This document shows, piece by piece, positions 52,205 to 62,158 of a stretch of 64,000 nt of DNA (position 1 is its first letter; each line of letters begins with the position of its first letter). The notes beneath the pieces are model-generated. The model was not told where the DNA came from. It worked only from the letters and a program-made list of their open reading frames with translations, and ran no database searches. Source of the DNA: Phycomyces nitens (Eukaryota > Mucoromycota > Mucoromycetes > Mucorales > Phycomycetaceae). The position numbers and the translations under genes are program-made. The DNA lies in assembly GCA_022702545.1 (NCBI GenBank), contig JAHRBC010000007.1, forward strand, positions 1,674,001 to 1,738,000. Direction: 5' to 3'.

Positions 52205-55200
52205 TTATATGCAAAGCTTTTTGGGCAAAGGGATGACCAGCATCCTCTTCACGCCATTTCGGCTTGTGTGCGTGGCAGTTGCAACTTCTAAAAGAAGGCG
52301 ATGCACTGGCAAGATGCACTCATGACTTGGGGGGGGGGGGGGAGAAAAGCCGGGCAAACATATATCAACACCTTCATCCTCACGCGAATGATCATAGGAC
52401 ACACCATACCATCTCACAAAGGCGAAAACATGCTGACTTTGATATGATTGGCGATTTGGACGAACAGAGGCAGAGAGAGGTGGCATAAAGTTGTGGACAA
52501 ACATATACTGTATTTGTCCAGTATATGCAGTCTGGTTCTCACCCATACTAGTGCCAAACAAAGCTTGAATGTATGATCCACCCTTGCCAGAGCCATTGTG
52601 ACCATGATAGATCTGCCCAAGAAGATTGATTGACTTTATCTTTGTTATCTGATTGTTGACAAACAGCAAAGAAGAAGTGGCATATTGATAGCTCTCCAGC
52701 TCAGAAATGTCATAAGTATCCTTATAATACTCCAACAAATGAGGATAGTCGCCATCACTCATTGCTGTTTCTGGCCTAGCTTGGAGAGGAAATGCTGTGG
52801 GAGGGAGAGGCTCATTACCCTTGATTGGGAATTCGGAATCTTGGGAGGCATCCACAAAATTTTGAATTCAGAATGGGCGTCATGTTGGTGCAGGTGCAGG
52901 TGCAGGTGGAGACAAGGTGGCAAAGGACGAAGAAAGTTTGGCTAAGAGAGGAAGGAAAGGAGCAGATACTGATGACTTGAGGATGGCATTCGTATAGTCC
53001 TCCTTGTACGAATTCTGGACAAATGTTTTCATAAATGTTGACTCGAACCCGTCTCTTCTGTTTGTCTCGATGTTCTTCAACAACCCATTGTATCTCTCAA
53101 ACCCAAAGAGCCAATAGCCGTACACTGGTCCAAAATCACGAATGGTCTCGCAAAGATAGAGGTGTAGGTGCATATTGCAGGTGAGGACAGTGTGTGGGTA
53201 TTGTTGTTCGCAGGCTTGACCAAATTTCTCCAGGTGACTATGGGCTTCATCAATTTTGTCAAAAGTGATGGCTGGCTTTATCAAGAGGCGGCAGGCGTCG
53301 ACAAAGCTAATCCAATTCTTGAACTTGGCAGCAGGGAGAATGGTCTTCAACAGAGTAGGGGAGTAAACAAGCACCCAGGATTTCCACTCGTTGGCCTTCA
53401 TATGGGAAATCTCTTCCCAATCTTCGTCTTCAACACTGCATAATCCGCAGGCAACACCATGGTCTCTGCCACCCTCTGCATCTCACGAAGATTGTTGTCT
53501 GTGATCAGACCACTGGCAGTCCACGTCTCGACCATCCTCTTTGCCGTTCCCAGGAATAGGTTGTGCATGGGATCAATGATCGTTCCACGTACTAGATCAA
53601 AGTATCCAAGGCAATGCAACTGCGACCATCGAACATCATTTTTGACCTCCAGCAGATGCCTTTCTGAGGGCGTACTTGCACTCTTCCACTGCTCAGCATG
53701 CACCCGGTTTTGAGCACCATTTGCAAGTCTCCACGCACAGAAATCAAAACCACGAAAATCAACATTGTTTGTCCCTTCCAAGCGAGAGAAACTACGACTG
53801 CATTTGTAGCATGCATGGGTACTTTTATGAGACGTGAATCCACTGGTTTTCCTGGCGGCAGGGATATCACATGCAACCATGAAGAGTGCAGCACGGACAG
53901 TTACTCCACTTGGGTTTTCATAACTTGGAATGGCCATTCCAACATACAGCTGCTCCAACTCGTCGACCAAGGGCTTGAGGTAGTTGTTAATCTCCTCTGA
54001 TCTTGGTTCTTTTGGCCCAGGCATCAGACCAACAAGAATCACGTTCTCTGCCTTGAACCTATCCTCTCGAGGCAAATTGTTGATTGCGAGGTAAATTGCT
54101 CCAGAGGAATGGCTGATACCATCGAATGGCTGAAACCAATCAATGTTGAGAGTCAACATGAGTGAGCGCGAGTCTTCAACAAATAGAATGCCGTTCTTGT
54201 CCTTCAACCCCTTCCACATCGCACCATCATAAACGTTGCACATTGTATCAACGATCTTCAACTCCTGGTTCCATTGTCTGATCTTGCTTTCGAAATCCGG
54301 GCGGAGGAAAAGGACTCTCAACGCCTGCTTGGCAGACTGGTAGTTGTATTGACGTTTTGGGACTAAAGCACCAGATGATGATTGCTTCATCAATTGGCAA
54401 CCACATGGAGAACATGAACCGAGCTTGGCAGAACTGCACTGAAGGGGAGCAGACCCAGCTTCCTCATAAACCGTGTGGCAATCCTGGCACACAACGAATC
54501 TCTTTACACCCTTGGTCAAGGCAGTGAAACCCGTCATGCTTTGGAGACCAGAAAGGCTTGAAGGTAATTGGAAGTCCTGTCCGTAAATCGTCAAGAGTTT
54601 GTTGATAAACTCAATCAAGACAACAGCACCCTTATTGACCACATAATGGGATGCAAACAGAACAACGAAAATGGCAATTGCCCTGTGCACTGGGTTTTCG
54701 GGCATACCAGGAGTAGCAAAAGGGTCTATTATTTAAAAAGGAAAATTATTAACACTCAATTTTTGCTTGCTTTTGTATTGTAGCTATTCAATACTGACCT
54801 TCACTGTCAAACTCCTCAACCTCAATCTCTTCATCATCGGCTTCATCATCACTGTCATTGTCAGAGTCATCGGTGATTTCAGCGCCATTGCCATTGGCCT
54901 CATTGTCAACTGAATCATCGTCAGACATTGGGACAGAATCCAAAAATGGTAGGCCGACCTGACCATCCGTTTCCATGGATTCGGATTGAGAGGTCGGGAT
55001 TGTTACAAATATAGAATACATTAGTTTATTGCCCTGTACTGGTTTTCAAATAAATATTTTTTACCCTCAACATCAACGTCCATCACGGCACTTTGTGTGC
55101 CTGAGTTCAATTAAAGGCTAATGGTTATTATTGCACAGCAAAGATAAAATTAATATTGAAAATAACATACTGTTTTCAAAATCCAAGACTTCTTCAAATC

Positions 55201-55318
55201 TTGCTCTTTTGGCATGATGCTGGGAAGTGCATTTGGATACAATAGAGAATCCTTGCTGGTTATTGTTGCATTTGTTGCAGTAACAGGCAGTGTTGTTAAG
55301 AGCGGAAATAGAAGACAT
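52205..55318 (-). pseudogene. CACTA transposase (tnp2/Transposase_21), disabled
   Basis: Inferred exons: 55318-55171, 55100-55065, 55038-54799, then one long exon from 54725 down. The start has clustered cysteines (ACYCNKCNNNQQ...SKC), possibly a zinc finger, followed by an acidic Asp/Glu tract. The core has the tnp2 signature LTLNIDWFQPF, SGAIYLAINNLPREDRFKAENVILVGLMPGP and CDIPAARKTSGF, then DPMHNLFLGTAKRM. Near 53400 the frame shifts by one (FP to HMKANEWKSWVL). It resumes through NMHLHLYLCETIRDFGPVYGYWLFGFERYNG, meets two TGA stops near 52887 and 52875, and continues in frame to a typical CILPVHR tail. A 14-G run (52329-52342) encodes Pro residues. The element therefore needs transposase from elsewhere unless the assembly has errors. 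Confidence 0.85.
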
Positions 55319-55721
55319 TGTTTATATGATTCGATTGTGAGATAAAAAAGGAAACAAGTGCTACATATTTTAATTTGCTGCCAATTTATAGATGACAAAA
55401 AAGCTATTGTTTTTTAATCCTTTGCCCGAACCAATAGGATGGATTAGAATTACACTTTTTATTTGAAGTAAAAAAAATATCTGAGATGAAAAAAGCTCTA
55501 TATTTCCACTACCCTTTTGCCACATTGATACAATGCTAAATTTGGGAGTTTTTCCAGTGAATAATAATAATAAATAATAATCAATTATGTGTATGATGAT
55601 CTGTGTATTGGATAATCTCATAAAGCCAGATCCGTTTGACTGGAATAGCTGAGGATATTATTTTATCCTTCAGTCTTACTCTCGGATTCAGCAGTGATCA
55701 ATACTCATTTACAACAGCACA

Positions 55722-57250
55722 GATTGTGCTTTACTTGCAAATGTTATGTTTCCTTCGATTTTTGTAATAGGTAGACTTATAAGTTTATTATATAGTTCTA
55801 CACTAATACACAAGACTTCGGCTCCGGAGTCCAGCAAGCCCATGAGCTGATGCTCATTCTGTAATAATACAGGGGTGTTTAGTGAGAATGGATTCAATTG
55901 ATATTGTTCCTTATTTGTCTTACCTAGTGAGGTATACTCCAGTTCTTCGGACAGTTTGTCCACCATGCTGCCTCTTGATGTGCGTACAGCATGCACAGCC
56001 ACATTGGGCTTGCGCTGTTTATTCACAAAAGAGGTGTGGTATTCTGGGCATGTATGTCCTGGGCTCCATTGTTGGTGACAATGGTAGCATTCCTTGGCCT
56101 TGGCCTTTTCCGCACGACCGGAGATGATCCTCCATCCCTCCGTGTTGTGGGTGGTATTCTTACCATGCTGAGTGCAGAAGAATCCTGCACTAGCTGGGGA
56201 ACCCGAGGCTTTTCCAGAACGATGTCTGCTCGACCCGAACTGGAAAGACTGACCATCTGTGTGTCGGCGGGAGCCAGTGTGGGTCTTCTCGGCCTCAGCT
56301 CTAACCCTCTTCATGGGGCGAGTCAGCGTGATCGCCAGATCCAGGACTTGTTGGACGGTCTGCGGCTTGTGGGAGTTGTGGGTCCACCAGGCAACGTGGG
56401 TGGTTTGATGGAAGTGCGGGGTGAGGGAAGCCAAGAACCGCAAGGCCACAATCATGTCTTGCTTCACGTTGCCCTCGCGGCAAGTCCTCTGGAAACGGTG
56501 TCCATACTCTTGGACGGACTCGTCCTCTCTCATGGTCATGGTTAGCGCCTTGACCGACATTATCGCCTGCTGCTCCTCGGAGTCATAGTGCTGCTTGATC
56601 AGCACACGGGCCTCCTCCCACTTGCAGTTCTTCAACGCCAATGTACTTTTGTACCAGGCGTCGTACTCATCCACCATGGCATTCGGGAGCCATTTCGACC
56701 AGGCAATGTCAATGTGCTCCTTGCCAGTTGCGAGCACATTCTCAAACGCGGACAGGTAGAGCTCCACGTGTTGGTACACCTTGGCATCCGGGTTGGGGAC
56801 GGAGTGACCAGCCAGCTGGAACAACGGAATGTCCCTCAAGTTGATGGCGGTCCCGTTGGTGTTGGTTGGGATAGGCTCTTGGGCGGCCGCAAGGAGTGTC
56901 CGGAATCTGGCCAACTGCTCGTTGGCATCGTCAACCTCCTTGCCAAGGGTCTTGGCAACCTCGTGGTCATCCTTGTCGGTGGCCTCATCCACGGCAAGCA
57001 TGAGGTCCCAGGCCTTCTGCTCATACTTGCTGATCAACCTTTCAGCTACGGCCCTGGTATTCTTGCGCTTTTCTTCTCCAGAGATGGCGCCTTGCTCAGT
57101 CACCTTGGGAGCATAGCGGGAGTTGGCTAAGCCGGAAACACACTTTTGCTTGGAAGTGGTGTCTACTTCCATGAGCTCACTTGTGCTCTCCTTGTGGGCA
57201 GGGGCTTCTTGCTGGGCAATGGTAGGGGTCTCGTTGTTGATGGAAGACAT
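55722..57250 (-). CDS. gag: Element B gag and protease N-half (split from pol)
   Basis: The frame starts at MSSINNETPTIAQQ (57250), 46 bp inside the 5' LTR. A capsid-like region follows (QHVELYLSAFENVLATG, WSKWLPN, KQHYDSEEQQAIMSVKALTMTMREDESVQEYGHRFQ), then a basic segment, a zinc-knuckle variant (CYHCHQQWSPGHTC), and the aspartic protease active site LLDSGAEVLCISVELYNKL. The frame is cut by LTR-C just after the protease flap region; codons below 55717 belong to the LTR. Adding the pol part across the collapsed 5-bp duplication gives 4749 nt, a single 1582-codon gag-pol frame, so B apparently used no frameshift between gag and pol. Confidence 0.9.
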
Positions 57251-57296
57251 TTTTTGGATAGTGTTTTTTATAGAAGCGAGGGTTCAAAGTAAAAAA

Positions 57297-57638
57297 TGTG
57301 ATATTTGGTAGTAGAAAAGGGACGGTGGATACTTTGAGACTCTTTATTGTGATTGAGAAAAAGTTAAAGTTATATCCAGTCCTTGATTCAAGAAGTGTGT
57401 TAACTTAGTATTTATAATTATTGTTATAATTCTTATCAGCTTAGATATTCATTATCATAATAGCTGTGTTATTAGTTAATAGGTATTTTGGGACTTTGTC
57501 CCACAATAGATTGGGTATGGTATTTTCATATTTGGATAAGGATTTCTGGATGGTATAGTTTGTCTTGATTTTAGATAATCCAGCTATCTGGGTTTATATA
57601 TCACTTTTCTCTGATATACCATTATGCCAAATACAACA
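57297..57638 (-). repeat. Element B 5' LTR (342 bp)
   Basis: In plus-strand reading TGTGATATTTGG...CAAATACAACA. The other copy is split around element A. The bases after it on the minus strand (TTTTTTACTTTGAACCC) do not start with TGG, so a standard tRNA 3'-end primer site is not evident; self-priming, as in Tf1-like elements, is possible. Confidence 0.88.
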
Positions 57639-57835
57639 GTGACAAATATGGAAAATCAAAGAAGTGCGGAAAAAGGGGAGATATGAGAAATAAGATGACT
57701 TGCAAATGGAGAAAGATGATGTTGCCAAGTTGATCAGGATGCTACGTCACACTTTCTAGCAGAGAAAGCCTTGGAAAAGTCATGTGAAATGGAGAGAAGT
57801 GGGCAAAAGCTGGAAATTCTATAATACCCATGTCA
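57639..57835 (-). repeat. LTR-G3, truncated
   Basis: The first 197 bp of a family-G LTR in minus orientation (starts TGACATGGGTATTATAG). It aligns with the start of LTR-G2 (62159 onward) over its full length and is cut where element B's LTR begins. An AATA spacer follows. Confidence 0.75.
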
Positions 57836-57839
57836 AATA

Positions 57840-58724
57840 TGACACGTGTTGAGTTATGGGTTGTGAAGCAACTGGTCAGAATTGTTAATAAATGAAGTTC
57901 TTGGAAGGAGTTCGGACTTTGCAAGAAACAGAAACAGAAAACGGAAAACAGAGACAGAACAAGAGAAACAAACGGAAAACGGATGAAACAGAGAGAAATA
58001 CAGAAGGAAACAGAAAAGAAACAGACGGGACAGAGAGAGAAACCAACAGGAATTGGGACGGAACAAGAGAAAGAAAAAAACAGACGGAAAACAGAAACAG
58101 ACAAGAAAACAAAACAGACACAAAACAAAATAGACACAACTTAGTATTCCCTCAGGACAATACTCAAGTTGGTTACAGATAAGTAAAAAGAATAGAACAA
58201 TCCAATGATGCCTTTATTTTGAGGACAAACTTGTCCTTATTTATACAAAAGTCCAATTCAAAGATTTTGGTATTTTTGAGAGTTACAACTGGATCCACGG
58301 ATCCTTTTGGAATTGATCTACCGATCAACGGGTTTGTTCAGAATAAAATGAAAAAAGAAAATAAAGATGATCCCAAAAATATGGATCAGACTTAGACAAC
58401 AATAAAATTTACATAAAAGGAAACTAAAAGAAGTGAAAGTTCAATTTAAAATAAAGAAGTCGATTGGTTTGTTTTCAAGACCAGCAGTCAGGTGATCTGG
58501 GATCGACAATGAGGAGGGAAAGGGTGACGTTTCAAGACTAGCGGTCAGGTGATTTAGGGTTGACGAGGAGAGAAAGCAGGTGACGTATCAAGTTCGGTGG
58601 TCACGTGACTCGAGAGTTGAAAATAAAGGGGAAAAAATGATGACGTTTCCAGGTCAACGTCATAGTTCTGAGTCACACGGGCTACTTTTGGTTGTAGCTT
58701 GAAAATCCCATTATGGATGTGTCA
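57840..58724 (-). repeat. LTR-G4 (885 bp)
   Basis: Minus-oriented LTR bounded by TGACACGTGTTGAG at 57840 and ATGTGTCA at 58724, with AATA on both sides (57836-57839 and 58725-58728). Contains an internal purine-rich tract (ACAGAAACGGAAAACAG variants, 57925-58140) and the conserved CTCAGGACAAT motif. Confidence 0.8.
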
Positions 58725-58728
58725 AATA

Positions 58729-59542
58729 TAATGCGTGTTGAGTTATGGTGTGTGGTGCAACAGGTCAGAATATATAAATAATATATATTGTATTCTTGTG
58801 ATTTCGCTCAGGACAATCCAACAAGAAGAATTTGACAATCAGACGGGACTTGAAATAGATAAAGACAGTAAACAGGCAAACGGACAGGCAAACGGACAAG
58901 CAAACAGACAGGTAAACGGACAACGGACAAACAGACAAACAGACAAACAGACAAACGATGAGACAGTACTTGTAGATCCTAACAGTGTGCAACTTAGTAT
59001 TTCCCGCAGGACAATAGCTCAAGTTCAGGGACGATGTTCAAAAGAAATAGAGAGAAAACTGAATGTATTTTATTGAATAAAAAATGGAGCTCTTTTATAC
59101 TAATTGACAACTGTGCACGTAGTGACAATCTAGATATAACTTATGCTGAATGATGATTATTGAGAAGAGTGTACAGTTCTTCAGGCATAATCACAAAAGG
59201 AAATAATTGAAAGGAAAACAAAAAGGAAACTAAACATCAAGAGAGAAATGCACTATCGGGAAGTATACAAAAGGAGTAATATCAAGAAGTGCGAAAGGAA
59301 CAAGTGCAATGCAGTGGGAAGCAAATGAAAAAGGAAATATAAATCAAAGGAAAAGAAAGGGGAAAACATTTAGAACTCAACGGGGCTGTTGACGTAGACA
59401 AATGATTCCAAGAGATCGGATCATGCCTTGCATGTCCCAAGGGAAGGTGACGTCTTCGACTGTCCCAAGGTAAAAACTTCAAAGTCACTAGTAAATTGAG
59501 GGTTGGTGGTCGTTGCTCCAAAATTCTACAACACTTGTGTCA
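58729..59542 (-). repeat. LTR-G5 (814 bp)
   Basis: Minus-oriented, from TAATGCGTGTTGAG to CTTGTGTCA, flanked by AATA on both sides. It carries a short tandem array of ACGGACAGGCAA-type units (58870-58950) bordered by CAGGACAAT motifs. Diverged from G4. Confidence 0.75.
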
Positions 59543-59547
59543 AATAT

Positions 59548-60300
59548 TGACGCGTGATGTGTGTATATGGTTGTGTATAGTGACGAACGATGGCAAATAA
59601 TAAAATGATAATAAAATAAAGAAAAATGACTAACGAAACTCAACAGTATATTCCCAAAATGTAACCAGGCAAAATATCACTGCTCTTCAGAGATCGAAAA
59701 GTACAAATACAATAAAATAGAACCGGTATTAAACCCAACGAAAGATATCTTTTATTGATTGAAAACTGAATGTCTTTTATAGACATTCAGAATTGAAAAA
59801 GAATAACTGAAAATAATAAAATAAATGGATGGAATTGTGCCATCGCAGTCAAGGTAAAACAAAGAATAAAGAAATAAGTGAATAAAATGATGTAATTCTA
59901 GACAAGTGTGATAAAGTATAGTATAAAAATATTGTAAAAATAATAAAGATAAAAATGGAAGAAGTACATTGTACAAAGACAATTGTTTAAAGAGGTGTAA
60001 AATGGTGCAATCCTGCAAGAAGGTGTCAAGGATTCACAAAAGAAATAGGAAAGGAAATAATATAAAAAAGGAAATAAATAAATGTGATAAAATAAAAACG
60101 GGAAAAGACTGGGAAGAAAGAAAAATATAGAAACTCGGGGATCGCCCAGCCAACGTCACCTCACCGGAAACCTGCCCAACTCACTTGGCTCGGACTTCTT
60201 ACTCGGACTTGTCCGGCCACCGACCCCTCCTACATCTATGTCCGGGCCCTTGGTCCGGCTTCATGGTCGAAACCGAACTTGCCCACAACACACGTGTCCA
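59548..60300 (-). repeat. LTR-G6, next to tRNA-Leu
   Basis: Minus-oriented, from TGACGCGTGATGTG to ACACACGTGTCCA. It ends 7 bp before the first base of tRNA-Leu. Strongly diverged and CG-richer at its tRNA-proximal end, so this boundary is less certain than the others. Confidence 0.6.
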
Positions 60301-60307
60301 TATCTAT

Positions 60308-60390
60308 GGAGAGATGGCCGAGTTGGTCTAAGGCGTCACGTTAAGGCCGTGATCTCTTCGGAGGCGTGGGTTCGAATCCCACTCTCTTCA
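60308..60390 (+). tRNA. tRNA-Leu (AAG)
   Basis: 83 nt, folded by hand: acceptor GGAGAGA/TCTCTTC (one G-U), D arm GCCGAGTTGG, anticodon stem TCACG/CGTGA with loop TTAAGGC (anticodon AAG, reading CUU), long variable arm TCTCTTCGGAGG typical of leucine tRNAs, T arm GTGGG-TTCGAAT-CCCAC, discriminator A. No CCA is encoded. A T-rich run starting TTGTTTTG just after the gene would serve as the Pol III terminator. It is identical to the copy at 61299-61381. Confidence 0.95.
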
Positions 60391-61298
60391 TTGTTTTGTT
60401 GTCGTTCCTGATCTTGTTGTGCTTAATTTTGTCGGACATTATTTTTGTCGTTCCTGATCTGGGATGGTCTTCCTTTTGTCAGAGTTGACATTGGCAACCA
60501 AAATTGGCTCTTGATAGGTAACCAGTAATGGTTGACCTTGTTGGGTAAACACTCAGACCTTGCCGATTGGTCTTCTTGCATATGTTTTGGAAAATGTCTC
60601 AAATGTCTCAAATGTCTTAGATTGCGAATATCTTGTCAGTATATCCTACTGGACAATCATCATCTAAGACATATTAACGTAGCTATACATTTAGCCTTAA
60701 ATCCGATTATATTTTGTATAAATAGTAAAAAGGATTTGTATCAATAAAAAGTATCTAGCTATTACCTAAAAACTATTCTTTGAACTTGACGATCCCCAGT
60801 GATATTGATTCTGCGACTTAGTTACAAGTGCCAGAAAAGAAATACCAGATCAATACCTGACATACATTTACAGTGAATTGGAAGATAGCCTAGATCAGGA
60901 ATGACAAGATCGAGACTTGACAGTCCGACACACGACACAATGACAAATGTCGTTTTGGATCTGGGTTGTTCTTCCAATGCTATAACACAGCCAATATTGG
61001 TCAAACCCACTGGGAATCGTAAACGAGGATAAAAGAGTAAAAAGAGGATAGAAGATAGATACTTTTTATTCAATGAAATATTGTCCTCTTTTATATCTTT
61101 TCTAAACCCACTCAGCCATCATAAATGTCTGTTTCGGTTTCTAATCTACTTTTGTTATAACTAATGTCTTCTAGGTCTTCAGAGAGCAAAAGGGAATCAA
61201 TTCGGTCGTCGTTCTCAAAAGAGAACTCTGTGTAATTGTCATCCTGATTGGCTGACATTAATTCAGGCACGACACAAACACATAACAGTGACAAAAAA
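60391..61298. repeat. Segment between the tRNA genes: SINE-body-like repeats
   Basis: GTCGTTCCTGATCT occurs at about 60404 and again at about 60449 (with GGGATGGTCTTCC), the body sequence also found at 19028-19070. At 60949-61130, a 170-bp block starting GTCGTTTTGGATCTG matches 10662-10825 in the inverted-repeat arm. A triple ATGTCTCAA-type repeat lies near 60594-60616. No gene is recognised. Confidence 0.55.
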
Positions 61299-61381
61299 TG
61301 AAGAGAGTGGGATTCGAACCCACGCCTCCGAAGAGATCACGGCCTTAACGTGACGCCTTAGACCAACTCGGCCATCTCTCC
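61299..61381 (-). tRNA. tRNA-Leu (AAG), second copy
   Basis: Exact reverse-orientation copy of 60308-60390 with the same arms and anticodon. The two genes face each other with their 3' ends 908 bp apart. The minus-strand flank after the gene is CATTTTTTG, a Pol III terminator. Nine bases separate its 5' end from LTR-G1. Confidence 0.95.
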
Positions 61382-61390
61382 ATAGATGGA

Positions 61391-62154
61391 TGACACAGGT
61401 GTTGTAGAATTGCCAGCTGCACCACAAAACTAGCAGAAACTCCGTGACGTCACTAAGGGCCCCACCAAGAAAAAGTGCTACGTCACAACTAACCGTCACT
61501 ACCATCGTCAGAACTTCAGCGGGACCTGAAGTTATCCCCAATTTCCGGATTCCTTGTCCAGAATATTGTCTCAACTCTTTTTCCTTTTTTATCTTTAAAG
61601 ATTATTTCCCCTTACTTCGATTTACCCTGACATTTTTACCTTTACCCATTCCATTGTTCACACTTCGATAATTCTTTCCAGCTTACCCCCCATATTTTAT
61701 ACCTCTTGTTCATTAACACTTTTCCGGATTTGTTCATATAATCTATTTTATCTTTAGTTGTAGTTGGAATGATATTTGAATAACATAATTAGTAAGAAGA
61801 GCTATTCAATAGTTTTGTATAAAAGAAGAGCAATATCTCTATCAATAAAATTCATTCAGTTTTCCGATTATTTTCTTTTGAACCCAATTCGAGCTTGTAT
61901 TGTCCTGAGTGAAATACAAGGCTGTTTTCCGTTAAAGTTATAAGATCTCTGTCTCACTGTTGGTTCCGTTGTCCGTTGTCCGTATTATCTGTCCGTTTTT
62001 CTGTCCGTTTTTCTGTCCGTTGCCGTCCGTTTTTCTGTCCGTTCTTATCCCGATTCCTGTCCGTTGATTGTCCCGAGTGAAATCAACTAGCCCTTAACTG
62101 TCCGTAAACCTTCTTGACCAGTTTACGCTACACAACCAAACTCAACACGCGTCA
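61391..62154 (+). repeat. Solo LTR-G1 (764 bp)
   Basis: Bounded TGACACAGGTGTTGTAG...CTCAACACGCGTCA. TGGA lies on both sides (61387-61390 and 62155-62158), a 4-bp target duplication. It has a minisatellite of GTCCGTTTTTCT-type units (61973-62067) bracketed by TTGTCCTGAGTGAAAT and TTGTCCCGAGTGAAAT. Confidence 0.85.
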
Positions 62155-62158
62155 TGGA

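Larger units (their letters stand above)
47837..55559. mobile_element. Element D: CACTA (EnSpm-type) DNA transposon, 7723 bp
   Basis: Ends read CACTGCAAAAAATAAAG on the left and the complement of CACTGGAAAAACTCCC on the right, with further weaker matches (for example GTGGCAA at similar depth). A 3-bp AAT duplication flanks it (47834-47836 and 55560-55562), as expected for CACTA. It has a tnp2-type transposase gene on the minus strand and a second, spliced gene on the plus strand. Without the Tc1 insertion it is about 6.4 kb. Confidence 0.88.
47372..55716. mobile_element. Solo LTR-C interrupted by a CACTA element, inserted in B's protease region
   Basis: The LTR-C halves 47372-47836 and 55560-55716 together form a complete 619-bp LTR. 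The unit is flanked by GCACA at 47367-47371 and 55717-55721. Collapsing this 5-bp duplication brings the gag-protease frame and the pol frame of element B into the same reading frame with no stop. Confidence 0.9.
41055..57638 (-). mobile_element. Element B: chromodomain Ty3/Gypsy retrotransposon, host of the nest
   Basis: The 5' LTR (minus strand) is 57297-57638 (342 bp). The 3' LTR is split into 41055-41276 and 44033-44151 (341 bp together) by element A. Subtracting element A (2752 bp plus 4-bp TSD) and the 47372-55716 insertion (8345 bp plus 5-bp TSD) leaves about 5.48 kb, a normal Gypsy size. A polypurine tract (GGAGGGGGG on the minus strand) abuts the 3' LTR. The flanks (E2 on the left, truncated LTR-G on the right) show no shared duplication, so one end was probably rearranged after insertion. 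Confidence 0.88.

Noticed and set aside
56588..57130. 180-codon plus-strand ORF
   Set aside because: Antisense shadow of element B gag, which has clear capsid and protease motifs on the other strand.
57280..57296. tRNA primer-binding site for element B
   Set aside because: The bases next to the LTR do not begin with TGG; a T-loop-like GGTTCAAA match is displaced by 7 bases and not convincing.
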